Assembly (NCBI GenBank): GCA_030248065.1
Contig: JASAMV010001920.1
Coordinates: 1-64,000 of the forward strand
DNA from: Rhynchonema sp. JSB1_4
Lineage: Eukaryota; Nematoda; Chromadorea; Monhysterida; Xyalidae
DNA: 64,000 nt
Direction: 5' to 3'
Part shown: positions 52,376-64,000 of the stretch, piece by piece
Numbering within the stretch: the first letter of the stretch is position 1
Layout of the letters: each line of letters begins with the position of its first letter
The notes under the pieces: model-generated
The model's input: only the letters and a program-made list of their open reading frames with translations
Told to the model about the DNA's origin: nothing
Databases searched by the model: none
Program-made: the position numbers and the translations under genes

Positions 52376-52490
52376 CGTCGCGGGGGCCGCGCCTTGCCGG
52401 CGCCACTGAACTCGACACGGCGCTATGCTTTTTCAAGCATCTATACGATTGTTCGTCAAAAAAATAATTCACAAATTTGTAAATAAATCA

Positions 52491-54793
52491 TCACGAACGA
52501 TATTCGCACAACGACGTCCAGGCAGTGTTCGTGCACATATCGTTTGCGAAGCCGAAATAACCGGCAGCCGCTCGGTATACGGTCATACACGTCGTGCCCG
52601 AGTAGTACGGAGCTTGCCAACCGGGATAGTTGTCCCAGTAGGTGGTATACGCTGCAACAAATGTCAATTCTTTGAGATATTTTGCAACTCATTACCAAGG
52701 AACTATACGTGCTGTATACCATATACTGTAACTGAGCAATGACGCAGCCATGGGGCATCGTTTTCATTCTTACAGTATATGCGTTATGTATGTGTTACCC
52801 TCATCAGTCGTGTTATTTCCATGCGTCGTAATGTTGTTATGGCTGATGACTGCTGACAAAACTGGCTGACGCAACTACCCACACGGAAATACTTCCGTGT
52901 TCTGTGATTTTCAAAATTACCTGAAACGCGGAAGTACTTCCGTGTTGCGTGGCTTTTTATCACTGAGACCTTCCCTGTTCAACCTACATACAGGTCCGCT
53001 CTGACCAACCAGTCATATTGCCTGGCACCGGTCCATAGTACTGGCCCTTGTACATCAGGTACCAGCCGGATCGTGAAGCATAACCATGTGTCGACCATTT
53101 CGTTGGGTTCGGGTCACTGCGGCCCATGCCCACCCACATACGAAGACCGCCCTGAACGAGAAAGGGCGAGGTCATACGTGGGGTGCAGATATTCACGTAC
53201 ATAACGGTGTGGGCGTCATTTCACACTGAGAAGGGCAGTTCTGCACAAGTTTTTGCTTCACGTGTGTACATTAAGTGTGCAAGTGTATTGTCGCGGCCCA
53301 ATTGAAGCCAGAATTTTCACACAAAAAAGTTATCCATGTATATAATACATTATATGTATATTAGCGTCCACAGCACTAACCAATGGAGCGATATAATTTG
53401 CCTCAATAGCTTGCATCAAACTTTGCGATGTCGGCATGGCCAGGTGTCCGTTGGGCAGATGGGTGCAGGATGCTTCGCCGGTGGCGAAGTCGCCGTTGGA
53501 TCCTCTGCACAGTGGTTAATAAAAAAAATTTTATTCGGGCCCCATTTTTAAAAAATGTTTTATTCCAGCCAAAATCTGCCCAACACGATAAAAAATGAGT
53601 GCTCAAGTCCAAAATAGGGGTATTTTTGTTACATAAAGTGTTCTAAGTGCATATAAAGCACAGGTGATACGAAAACCATGCTATCCAATGATCGATAAGT
53701 GCCAACCATACTCAGGTACACACCCGAACGCCTCCCCAGGTGGTGCGGGTGTGATGGTATGGCTTTCTGATATTCGGGGTGGGAATTTTGGGTGAAATTA
53801 TTCGTCTAGGTACACGACCAATGCAAATAAGCTGCACATAGTGTGAACTTAGAGTGAATATTACATCGAATCACCCCTTTCAGGTCTGGGGCATGGATAA
53901 ATAAATGCCCACCCAGTCACGTCCCATGTAAAACATGTCCTTTTATTGCTCGAGTCTTGGAAACCTACCTACGCCGATAGAGCCCCCGGGGCTGTATTCG
54001 GAAACGTTTTGGAATAGAGCCAGAGAAGGGCTCTGTTTTGGGGGCTGTATATGTAAAACTCAGGTATTTGTGTGTGTGTACGTATAGTAACGTAGGTAGC
54101 CTTATGTGCCATACCTGACAAAACATCGGTTGTTGAACTTGAATTTCTGCGTCGTGGCTAGCGCATCGCATGCCGCTGCCAGGGCGTTGTGCTGATCATC
54201 AATTGGGCCTGTATTGACAACAGCCAAGGTTTGAATTTTGAGTTTTTTATCAAGAAATCATCTTCGCAATCAAAATGACGCTATCATGCAGGCAGGCACA
54301 GGGTTGGGCAAAACGAAATTTTTTATTCCAACCCGGTGTATACCCCATCAGATACGGTCAGAAACGACTGATTTAGCGACTAGAAAAGTGTTTCTGCAGC
54401 TTTTGTCTGAATTCTGTGCGGTTTATGAGTAAATCCTGCTTATTCGACCACAAGCTATTGTGTCTGATACACAGAGCAAGAATCATTGGTCTATGGTATG
54501 TCAAACACAGGCTGTTGGATCGCGCTGATGTGACGTAAAAACCTTCATAAGTGGTGCAAACCTTATTAATTAAAGTAGCATTTTTTTGCGTTTTTGCGCG
54601 TTTTTTGCAAATTTAGCCAATTTTCACCGAACCTGAGACCTTAAAAAATTTTTTCAAACTTGTTTAAAATTTTTTCCTACCCTGGGTAGGCACAAGTCTG
54701 CAAACAAATGGGAAACCGACCAGCGACTGTTGGTGATGCCAGAACCAGGAGCGCAACTGCAGCACAGACAGACACAAGAGGAATGTACACCAT
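52491..54793 (-). CDS. Gene D: secreted C-type lectin, 5 exons, 197 aa
   Basis: Exons (minus): 54793-54721, 54208-54115, 53504-53381, 53151-53010, 52651-52491; all GT-AG, phases 1, 2, 0, 1, total 594 nt with stop. Residues 1-24 are a signal peptide (MVYIPLVSVCAAVALLVLAS). The rest is one C-type lectin domain: Cys38 and Cys53 (long-form hairpin), Cys69 with LPNGHLAMP, WVGMG at 103-107, then Cys166, Cys184 and Cys193 (ending CEYRS). The canonical EPN or QPD sugar-binding triplet is absent and WND reads AND, so calcium-dependent mannose or galactose binding is doubtful. Likely extracellular recognition. A hAT-like element sits in intron 1 and a foldback remnant in intron 4; both leave the exons intact. 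Confidence 0.88.
54299..54684. mobile_element. hAT-like element in lectin intron 1
   Basis: Ends CAGGGTTGGGC and CCTACCCTG; flanking 8-mers GGCAGGCA and GGTAGGCA differ at one base, so it is somewhat older. It begins 36 bp from the signal-peptide exon. Confidence 0.78.
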
Positions 54794-55165
54794 GCCGATT
54801 TATTATTGTGGTATGAATGTATGTATGTTGACCCTCCAACGAAAACTGCAATGAAAAAAACAGTTGCCACACGACCTCGAGTCAGTTCTGATACAACCAG
54901 AGTTTCAATATTTCAACAACGACTGCCGGCTTCGTATGTAGACATACAGTATGCATCGGGGAGCTAGCATGGTAATGCTAAGCAACATATATGGTTCATT
55001 CCCTTTACGCGGACTGCAATTTTCGACGTCCCACTATTTGAACGAAATTTAACTTTAGAGTCCCACTTTAAATTGCACACAACCTGTGCAACAACCTGTG
55101 TCAGCCGCCACGCTCCCCACAAAATTTCATCCCGTTGCGTGCCTGCACGCGTGATTGCAGGCTTA

Positions 55166-55298
55166 GGGTGGAATTTTCGAAATGGTGTAAAGGTCAGTTG
55201 GGCGTAAAGGTCGGTGTAAAGTTCGGTCGAAAGCTCGGTCGGCGTAGCTCGGCCTTTACACCCAACTGACCTTTACACGGTTTCGAAAATATCACCCT
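55166..55298. mobile_element. Loop-less FB-1 foldback MITE
   Basis: Only the two arms remain, meeting directly. Confidence 0.78.
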
Positions 55299-55299
55299 T

Positions 55300-57953
55300 A
55301 GTTGTTGTTGAAACTTCTGTCAAAACGTTCTTTCCTTTTTTTCACAAAAGACCAGTCAGGGCCGAGGCGTTACTCGGCACCAAAAATGTTAATATAGGAT
55401 ATAGGGTTTTCGTACCCAAACAAACACGATAGTGCTATCGTCGACTTCATAGCTCCACGCCGTCTGGGGCTGGTTTCAGATCATGACTAGGACTTTCCGC
55501 TTGTTTTCTTTGACTTGCATAAAAAGCAAATACTTATATTACCCTATTCTTTAATTCAGAGAGTGCTGTATGTGACGTGTAAAGTTAGGTGTTTGAGTTT
55601 TTCTATAGTTTTCGTTTCAGAAAAAGCTCAGAGTTTGTGTTTCGAAATGTTAATCATGGCTTCCTGAACCATCAACAGGACGATAATTGGCCAAGCATAC
55701 TGTAAGAAAACTTACATACTGTATATGTTGCATTACTTGGACAAACAAACGGGTTTTATAACAAGTGAACCCCAACTTATGTATGTAGGTCAACCAAAAG
55801 GTCACAAATATTTTGATCACTCATTTCGCAGAGAGGGACTTTTGAATTTGAACCTTTACAGAGGTTGAATACTGAATTTGGATTGACAAACCATGGGGAT
55901 TTCAAGTGGCAAAATTCGCTCAAGTCAAGGAGGATTTCTTAAGAGATGAAAAAACTTGATTTTCCACCATTTTCCGGTGGCTATAAGTGGAAAAAAATGG
56001 GATAACCTACACAAACATGAGCAGCTACCAGTCTGGCGATTGAACGTTGTAAAACAACGATACAAGAAAGAAAAATGCCCTACGGAGCATAAAAGAAATA
56101 TGGTGCCCACCCAATACTAATGGACTGACATAAAAGAACGATCATATAGTTGATGTTTCATAAAATGCTAATGCTAGAACAAACATAAGCGTGTGTAAAA
56201 TCCATACTTGATGCCCAACATCAGATTTTGAACCATATTTCCGGCGCGTGCTGTTTTGCCGCCAGAAGCTAGTTGAAAGAGTAAAATACTTTTCTGGTTC
56301 TGATCTGGTAGGTACTGGAATGTGGATACGTTGTTATGTTGGAACTGAACACAAAGCAAACAATCCAAACACAAAAATCGGACAGATGCGCTCTTAACTG
56401 CCACTTTTACTTGTGCAAAATTACGGAGTTGTGTATTTTTGTAAAATTAAAACATACAATCAATGTTCAAATAAAATCCTGCACCGAGTTTCGACATCGT
56501 CTAGGTACTGGTTCGAAACAAAAACAGCACGCACCCGGAATATGGTTCAAAATCTGATGTTGGGCATCAAGTATGGATATTACACACGCTTATGTTTGTT
56601 CTAGCATTAGCGTTTTATGAAACATCAACTGTGTGAGTTAGCTAGTATCGTTCTTTTATGTCAAGCCATTAGTATTGGGTGTGGGAACCATATTTCTTTT
56701 ATGCCCCTTGTCATCTTTCTTTCTTTGTATGTACACGTGTATGTGTGTTGTCGTTTGCATCCATGGTGATTACAACCGTCTGCCATGAGAGATCGGTCGA
56801 AAAGTCAGATGCCAACGTTGTGCGAAGTATATACACTAATCCAAATTGGAAGGGCTGATTGATTACTGTAGTCCACTAGGAATCAGAGTCGGTGTGTCGG
56901 AAAAAAAGTCGGTGTCGGCACCGACGCTGCTAAAGCCCGTGTCGACACGGACGTCAGTGTCGGCGACCATAATATGGCGGTTTTTAAGTGTCGGTAAGAA
57001 ATTTGCCCAAACCTTCACTGAAAATTTTACTAGTACACTGAGAGGCTTTTAAATTTTTTAGCTTCGACGGGTGATTTTTTCAAGTTATGCTTCGTCGTTA
57101 TGCAAGAAACACGCAGTAATTGCCGTGTCAGCAAACTTTGTCAGCAAGAATGTTGCTAACACGCCTGGATCGATTTTGCGTGTATTGGTCGCACAATGAC
57201 TATATAAGAATTCATCAAATCAATCCTTGATTTTCACGTTCAGTCACTCTTCCACTGTGCTATTTGTGATTCTCACAAAACATTTTCAGCTGAAATAACT
57301 CAGCAGATCAACCACGTTGCCCCAGGCCTGAAACACTTCTCTTTACTAGACTGCGATCACGCAACGCAACGTCATTGCCCCGTCACCTCCCCTCCTCCTT
57401 CTCAAAAAAAATACCATTCTTATAATGTCTTTTTGCGACCAATACATGTGTATGCTGACAAGAGTGAAAAACGAATGGAAGACAAATTAGTACACGTACA
57501 TAGATTGTGTATTATTGTCGCTCTTTTTGAAATACCCCGACTTATTTTTAGACTTAGGCTTAGGCTTGTAAACCAAAAAATAAGTTCTCCACTCGTTTGG
57601 GAGCACCAAAGCCGAAGCCTTAACATAAGTCGGATAATAGCAATAAGGACACAAATGTACACAATCTGACGTTATTATTTTCTCTTCCATTTTCATGTCA
57701 GCAAGTATTTTCGAACATCTAGCTAATTCTTGCTGACAAAGTTTGCTGACATGCCAATTACAGGAAAGGCGGCGCTGTAGATTAAGATACTAGAATACGA
57801 AATTTTGGTCAATGCGTTACTTTCTCTGGGAAATGGCGCCAGAAAAGGCCAAAAATCACACCTAACTTTTCTTCCACAAATGCATGCCCTCACGCAGACG
57901 CAGCCATGACCCACGGCATCAAATATCTAACACCATTGGTAACCTTTCAACAG
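55300..57953. other. Repeat-rich region with an inverted repeat
   Basis: Arms 56087-56260 and 56525-56705 are inverted copies (AACATCAGATTTTGAACCATA). The loop (56174-56404, minus) has an open frame with NNVSTFQYLPDQNQK that might be an exon (acceptor gtgttcag). Also an element bounded by GTCAGCAAACTTTGTCAGC (57126 and about 57765) with a nested MITE (57182-57446). 55300-56080 shows nothing I can call. Confidence 0.5.
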
Positions 57954-58119
57954 CGATTTCAAGATCTTCGCGCCGCATCATGTGCCAAAAGGCAATCCCA
58001 AACACTGGCGCCCAGATGTCATGGGATGGAAAATTCTGATGTTTTACGCTGATCTATGGGAAGGCAGGGAATTTCTAAATGTGTCTTCGATTTTTCGGCG
58101 ACTAATTCATTGCTCTTAA
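57954..58119 (+). CDS. Possible terminal exon, faintly like the A/B family
   Basis: Acceptor tttcaacag in a context (GGTAACCTTTCAA) shared with the acceptor of gene A exon 7. The frame reads DFKIFAPHHVPKGN, HWRPDVMGWKILMFYADLW and ends TAA at 58119. ILMFYAD is comparable with PFMLYAD of gene F and PFMIDAD of B, but the cysteines are missing. No other exon was found around it. Confidence 0.35.
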
Positions 58120-61100
58120 AACCAAAGTTGAAACCGCAATAATCCGATAAAGTAGCAAATTTTGAGTTAAAATTTCAAGCTTTTGACAATAATCAACCAT
58201 CGTGGCCGGTGTCGGTAAAATTTGAACTGTTGGTGTCGGCCCGTTTTTTTGTTCGTGTCGGCACTTTCGAAAAAGCGTCGGTGCCGGTCTACATGACCGA
58301 CTCCGATCCGTTATGACCCACCAGCCAAAAAACAGTAACATCACAGTCTGTCCCAGTTCCTGACAGACCTGTATGCTTTGCTTCATAGTAATATCGCACA
58401 ATGTGGGACCACCATGACAATAGGTACACCACCATGGGTGTCACATCAAATATGTGATACCCAGCATCACGTCCCGGTACGCTGTGACACACTAGCTCGC
58501 GTGTGCCACAGCGTGCCGAGAAAATGCCAGATAAGTCTCCCCTCCCGCCGAAGTGTTTTTTAACAATCCTATGCGCCCCTAAACCTCTAAATCCGAAATG
58601 AATCCCAAAAAGCACACAGGGGCCTTCATTGGCATTTTCCGGTATACCTTTTTGCACACAACTTGCACGGAGCACCTGAATACAGCGAAGGGGGCTGTTG
58701 GAAAATCTAAATATAACGCTGCACGTTAGCACACATCGCCAGGCCACAACCTGTTATTCTGCTTTTTGCCCTTTTTTGGTTCGAGCCCAGCGTATTTGCT
58801 GGGCGTCCGTTTCGTGTTGTGAATTAACACTTATGCTCATCACTTAACGAATTCACAAAAATAGCGCTTTACACCATGCCGATCCTTTTATATGGAACCT
58901 CAAAATGAAAACAGTGTTGACAAAAAAAGCCTAAAAGATGATGACAAGTTCCAGCTGGCGGTGCCACGAGTGAGTGTAAAGAGAGCTATTCACCCAATTT
59001 TTGTAAAGGTGGAATTACGCCTTGCATATTTTGAGCTTGTAGACAATGAGGACAAATTTTTTTTGAGTCATATCGTGTGATAGAGGTGCGGCATTAATTT
59101 CAAGACCAGCGTAGAAGTTGTTCTCCTGCACAACAACGAATGAACAACTTTTAAGCTGGAAAAAAGCGAAATGTCGTAAAGCAATAAGAAAAAAAAAAAA
59201 ACATATTATAAAAAATTGACCGGCCGGCCCCAAAATAAGATTAAAAGCTTATTATTTATTTGAGTTTTTGCACCTCCAGTGCCAGGTGAATGCAAACGCC
59301 CGCAGGCAATGTAGCAAATTCCTGTTTAGAAAAGAGAACGATGAAAAATCTAACGTGAATTGAAATCACGTGTGTGTTGATTGTTATTTGTTTTCTGCAT
59401 CCATGGTGACGCCCGCCTGTCTAATATTGATCTACTCATGAAAAAGCGAGAAGCCAAAACAGATGTGCCAAGTACAAAGCACTAACCAAACTAGTCGTGC
59501 CCCTGCTTACCTGTGGATGATTGGTTTCTGAGGGCGCCGCCCGCTAAAACAATAGCAGCCTCACATTGTCCCAATGCAAGACCAGACATAGGGTGATACA
59601 AGACAATGGACCGATCCTGTATCAGTTTGCCTCGGGTACAGTTCCGCGCCCGCGCGCCCCCCCCCCCCCCCCCCGAAGGCCCGTTAGCATACCCAAAGCT
59701 ACCCGTGTAATTTGACCTGTCATAGACGGCAGGCAGCGGTCAATGGAGTGAAGCGTGGTGGAAAAGAAACGGAAGATAACAAAGGGGAAACGGAGTTAAA
59801 AATAGGAGGGGGGAGAGTGGAAAATGGGCTTGAGAAGGTGGGACGGAAGGGAAAAAAGAGGAGGGGAGGTCAAGAAGGAGAAAAGGGAATCGGGAAAAGA
59901 AGGAAAGAGAAGAGAAAAGAGAAGGAAGGGCGGAACGGAGTTAAAAATAGGGAGGGGGAGAGTGGAAAATGGGCTTGAGAAAGGTGAGGGGGAAGGGAAA
60001 GAGAGGAGACTGGCCTGAGAAGGACGGAAGAAAAAAAGAGGGAGGGAGGTCAAGAAGGGGAAAAGGAGAATTGGAAAAAAGAAGGAAAGAAAAGAGAAAA
60101 AGAGAAGGAAGGGGAAAGGAAAGAAAAGGAGGGAAGGAAGGGAAAGAGAGGAGAGTGAAAATTGGAAAAAGAAGGAAAGAGAAGAGAAAAAGGAAGGAAG
60201 GGGTTGGGCAAGAAAGCAGCAGGAGCCAGCGTGACGCCGAAACATCGGACTTTGAACTTTGACGCTGAGCTTGACGGTGAGCAACACACTGACAGCTGTG
60301 CAACATTATACAGCACTGTCCGTTTCAGTGTAAACATTGTTAAGTGTAGCATATACAAACCTGTCACAGAGTTGGGCAAAAAAGGTTTGTTGTAAAAAAA
60401 TTTTTTTAATTTTTTCGGGGGACAAAATGTTTCACTTTTAAAACGTCCAAAAATGGCCTTTTTGGGGGTTATGTTTTGTCATTTTTTTCTCAAGGGTCGA
60501 AAAATTTTCTTCACGAAATCTCGTTTGGGGCATGTATTTGGTACGTAAGTAAAGATGACCCAAATGATGTTATTATACCTTCCCGTGATACATGGGACAT
60601 AGTATGCATGTACCTACAGTACATGGTACTTCGATGTCATATCCCATCAGGTCGGTCATATACGACTGATTCAGCTACCCGACAAGTATTTCTGCAGCTT
60701 ATATTCTCAATTCTGTGTGGTTTATGAGTGAATCCTGCTTATTCGGCCACAAACTGTTGTGTCCGATACCACAGAGCAGCAATCATCGGTCCATATCAAG
60801 CACAGGCTGTTTGATCGCACCGAAATGACGTAAACACGCTTGATAAGTTATGCAAACCAAGTCACAAAAGTGACTTGTCAATTAAAGTTGCATTTTTTGG
60901 CGCCCCCTGTTTTTTTTTTTCGCTCTTTTTGGTCTTGGCTTTTCGTGACAGCAATTTTGCTCTCCCCCCATCAAAACACGGTACAGACGACCAGCGATGA
61001 CGACTAAACAATTAGCTGACATTATTATTGGAATAGCTTTATGTCATGGTGCGGGCTTTTTTAAACTCGCGCTAATTTGAGCAAAACCGGTTCATACCAA

Positions 61101-61145
61101 CAACGTGCCACTAAATGGAACTAAATGTTAGATGTTGTTCGTTTA
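58120..61145. other. Repeat region without a supported gene
   Basis: Holds a GTCGGTGTCGGCA-rich patch, a plus-strand open frame (58892-59080) whose start contains the foldback core (DDDKFQLA) and a GTGAGT donor, a poly-C run (about 59657-59674), the polypurine minisatellite, and a truncated hAT-like element (60370-60900, same interior as 38814). Confidence 0.5.
59760..60205. repeat. Polypurine minisatellite
   Basis: About 450 bp almost wholly G and A. Units recur: GGAGTTAAAAATAGG-GAGAGTGGAAAATGGGC at 59791 and 59937 (about 147 bp apart), AGGTCAAGAAGG at 59867 and 60047. Long Lys/Arg/Glu or Pro/Phe/Ser ORFs here are artefacts. Confidence 0.88.
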
Positions 61146-62441
61146 TCTATACTACTAAAACAGGAAGACGTATGTATGTATGTATGTATGTATGTATGTC
61201 TGTGGCTCTTTGGGAAAGGGCGGACGGGTCAATTTTCACCTGTAGCTTTGGGTAATACGCCAACGGCAGGGGTGAAAAAAAAAAATTTTTTATTAACGAT
61301 CTTTTTTTTTTTAAAAAAAATTTTTTTTTTGATTTTTTTTTTCAAAATTTCTTTTTATTAGAAAAAGTGTCTAAGACAAACGACGTTTCAGGACAAATGA
61401 AATCGATCCAACATATTTTTCAAAAATTGAAAAATTTTCGCCTGAGACCCAACTTGTGCGGTGACACCCGGTAGTATTGTGACAATTCGACGGCCTCCTA
61501 CCAGTCTGAGGTTGATGTTGACTAACGATGTTACTCTAATGTATTGTAGCATGCCGTACAACGTATTTTAATTCATCTAATGCCGTATATCTGACATACG
61601 ACCATCAAAATATCGATTACAGCCCAAATCTTGCGTGTCAGATCGACTTTGCGCGCCCGGTTTTGCACCAGACCTATGTATATACATGTGTAGTAGCATG
61701 CAGTAGTACATTATCGGTGCCACATCACTATAAAAGACCAGCCCCGCGCATCCTGTACGGATTTGGGGATATTACAGGGCGCCGCAGGCTCTATTTTGGA
61801 AAATTTGTCCACAGGAAAAAAGTGCCACTATTTTTGGCCTAAAAAAACAGGATTTACATTTCAGCCCTTTTTGGGCAACTTTTTTAAAAAAAAAAAGACG
61901 TATGTATGTCAAAATATGTATTTATTATTTTAAAAAAATTATTTTTTAATTAACCACTTTTTTTTTGAAACAACCCTGCGCAGAGTGAAAAAAAAATTTT
62001 TTTATTAACGAGCTTTTTTTTTTAAAAAAAAAAATTTTTTTTCATTTTTTGGCGAAAATTTTTTTTATTAGAAAAAGTGTTGCAAACGACGTTTCAGGAC
62101 AAATGAAATCGATCCAACATATTTTTCAAAATTGAAAATTTTCGCCTGAGACCCTACTTCGACACCCGGGAGCATCGGGAGATCGATGGTCTTCTACCAG
62201 TATGTATGTTGATGTATGACTATAACGTATGTTACTCTAATGTATGTAGAAAAAAAAAACACAACACCAAAAAAACACCCAAATGTCTGTGGCCCCCTCA
62301 CGCCTAGCAGAATTTTTGTAGTAAGGGCGGACGGGTCAATTTTCACCGGTAGCTTTGGGTATGCTAACGGGTCTTCGGGGGGGGGGGGCACGGCATGGGC
62401 CCGGCGCTTGTAGCCGGGCCGTAGGCACGGGTCCCGTCTAG
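61146..62441 (+). mobile_element. Non-autonomous Helitron with nested elements
   Basis: Starts TCTATACTACTAAAACAGG after A, ends GGTCCCGTCTAG before T; a CCCGGC/GCCGGG hairpin lies about 12-18 bases from the 3' end, as in Helitrons. Includes a GTAT run (61163-61198) and nested A/T-palindrome, hAT-like pieces (61272-61978, and a second from about 61982). No Rep/helicase frame. Confidence 0.72.
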
Positions 62442-62554
62442 TAAATTACAATAAGGGGTAAATCGGTACACAATACCTTACACAATCATGACATCAAACC
62501 ACGTCCACAAGACACTTGGCTTATGCAAATACATACCTCCTCAATCATAACTTT

Positions 62555-62705
62555 GATGTTGCCTGGATGGCAGTGCCGTGTGACATTCATGTTGTTGTGT
62601 GTCTTTGACAGACGAACAGCACCAATTCAGATTACAGACTATATATTGCCGAATTTTCGGAACTTAATAGTACCCTCGTCAGGGCTAAAAGCATGTGTGT
62701 ATCAA
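62555..62705. repeat. Dispersed repeat shared with 21750-21965
   Basis: Shares TTGTTGTGTGTCTTTGA, CTGGATGGCAGTGCCGT and the ATATTGCCGAATTTTCGGAACTTAATAG region with the palindromic element in the gene G' pseudogene. The 125-codon ORF across it is not a gene. Confidence 0.65.
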
Positions 62706-63120
62706 ATTTCATACTGCTGTATCAAATTTCAGAAACTGCTTCCTCCACCTACAGTACTACTTTTCTGTAGGTCGAACAGGCTCTATCCCTCTGACCATCA
62801 ACTACCGTATACGCCCTTCGAATATGAAATTGTATGCGTGCGTGGGGGCGCGTTTCCGATGAAAGTTGTTTTTTCGCAAATTTACTGCAAGAAAAACTAA
62901 AAAAACTCATCATTTGATAGATTTGCGACTTTTGGGAGTGAAATTATTAAATAAAATGGGATGAAATAATCGTAAATGAAGTGGGATGAAATAATTTTCA
63001 CTCTTGTCGGCAAAAATCCAGTCGGGTCAAAATCACACTTGTCTTTTCGGGTGAAACAGTCTGTAATGCAGTCATAAACCATCTCAATATTCAATTCAAC
63101 TTCACAAAGGTGAAATAAAC

Positions 63121-63537
63121 GTGACACAGCACAATCATTCTTGCGATCGTAAAGACGCAAAACAAGGCACTTGTTCGTTTTGTGAAGGGGAACAATTTCT
63201 TTGCGCCGGCAAATTTAGTGATATTGAACTCTGCCGCGAAATAACGGGGAATATAAAACTTATATTCAACTGCAGTCGTCATCGTAGTTACAGAGCGTGC
63301 TTGTACTCAAAGTTGATACGGCTCCATGCATGTATGGAATACGCTCTGTGCATCATATTAGGTTCACAACATTATATTGGACAAATAAGTCAATATTCAA
63401 CAATTAACAAAACACGCACAGATACAATCACGTGCACCACAAAAACAATAATGCAACCAGAGACAGCAGTAATTGTAATGGACAGTACGTGGTTGGAGGA
63501 TGATATTGCCGATTGGTTGCTCTGGCCCACAAAATGA
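63121..63537 (+). CDS. Putative Cys-rich exon or ORF
   Basis: Open for at least 139 codons with no ATG at the start; a plausible acceptor is GACACAG at about 63129. The first half is cysteine-rich (HSCDRKDAKQGTCSFCEGE, then LCAGKFSDIELC); the end reads MDSTWLEDDIADWLLWPTK and stops. The minus strand of 62900-63160 also has a Cys-rich frame (VYDCITDCFTRKDKCDFD), so strand is uncertain. No family recognised. Confidence 0.36.
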   Translation: MTQHNHSCDRKDAKQGTCSFCEGEQFLCAGKFSDIELCREITGNIKLIFNCSRHRSYRACLYSKLIRLHACMEYALCIILGSQHYIGQISQYSTINKTRTDTITCTTKTIMQPETAVIVMDSTWLEDDIADWLLWPTK

Positions 63538-63578
63538 AATCCACCAAAATTTTTTAATATCAGCAACCTGCCATGCGC

Positions 63579-63684
63579 TCACATTTGCACATAGAATACG
63601 TATGACGGCGCGTCCATGTAGAGGGTGCTGTTGTCGTTGTGATTTGTGATGCCCAACTGGCAGTCACGGTTGCCGACGTTGTAG
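63579..63684 (-). CDS. Gene H: terminal exon of a PAN/Apple-like protein
   Basis: Acceptor tttttgcag, then YNVGNRDCQLGI, STLYMDAPSYVFYVQM and stop, entering in phase 2. The C-x-L after YN fits the last strand of a PAN/Apple domain, and the phase matches the donor of the PAN-like exon at 52076. Upstream (63905-63700) a frame with a hydrophobic stretch (MPILLFLTSAAPTCA) may be its signal peptide, but the joining exon could not be fixed. Confidence 0.42.
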
Positions 63685-64000
63685 CTGCAAAAAACAGGCA
63701 CACTATCAGTGTCGTATGTCGGGTTCGGATGTCGAATGCAATGCAGTGCAATACTGATGTCCAATGCACAGCAATATGTCTTTAGTCCCTCGGAAACACG
63801 GCCAAACTTTGTGGCACAGGTTGGAGCTGCGCTCGTGAGAAAGAGAAGAATTGGCATGCGACCGAAATATGTACTCATCGTTCTCATGATCTCTGTTTGC
63901 CTCACAAGATCTCACTTTATGGGGCTAAACCAGTGGTGTCGTTGAGAAATCGAAATTTTCCCACACCCAGCCCAATTTTCGGGAAATTGCCCATACATAC

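Noticed and set aside
59712..60379. Lys/Glu-rich and Pro/Ser/Phe-rich ORFs
   Set aside because: Polypurine minisatellite read in six frames.

Overview
This is animal nuclear DNA: genes are split by spliceosomal introns (GT-AG, with two apparent GC-AG cases), several products are secreted and cysteine-rich, and C-type lectin and probable PAN/Apple domains appear. I see no bacterial operon, CRISPR array or rRNA. Four separate copies of the 12-mer TTAGGCTTAGGC (the nematode telomere repeat, twice) make a nematode or another repeat-rich invertebrate the best guess. This is an inference, not an identification. No gene in the supplied ORF list is a complete gene; the genes below were built exon by exon from splice sites, reading phase and comparison between copies inside the window.

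Layout. 0.3-4.4 kb: a possible single-exon secreted peptide, then gene F (minus), a diverged member of the main family. 9.3-12.9 kb: gene A (plus), eight exons, 245 aa. 13.5-16.0 kb: gene G (minus), an unrecognised multi-exon gene convergent with A. 16.6-19.7 kb: gene E (minus), a multi-exon gene whose start may resemble the RPA70 N-terminal domain. 20.8-22.6 kb: a decayed copy of the A 3' end plus G. 22.7-33.6 kb: three copies of one segment (plus, minus, plus); the middle and last make a palindrome of about 5.4 kb. The first copy holds only exons 1-3 of an A/B-type gene (C). 32.7-37.5 kb: gene B (plus), an eight-exon paralogue of A, 249 aa. 41-46 kb: a TATA box with a signal-peptide exon, a decayed C-type lectin, and inverted copies of a cysteine-rich exon. 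49.2-51.3 kb: long GT arrays with a tandemly duplicated unit. 52.1-54.8 kb: a PAN-like exon and a complete five-exon C-type lectin (minus). 57.9-64 kb: single candidate exons among repeats.

Much of the rest is DNA transposons, mostly non-autonomous: hAT-like elements with exact 8-bp target duplications, a Tc1/mariner relic, Helitrons, and many foldback-like elements whose long inverted arms are built from short degenerate repeats. The most interesting coding content is the A/B/C/F family: a secreted eight-cysteine protein with strictly conserved exon phases and no domain I recognise, being duplicated, inverted and truncated in one locus. Nothing seen here shows what it does.
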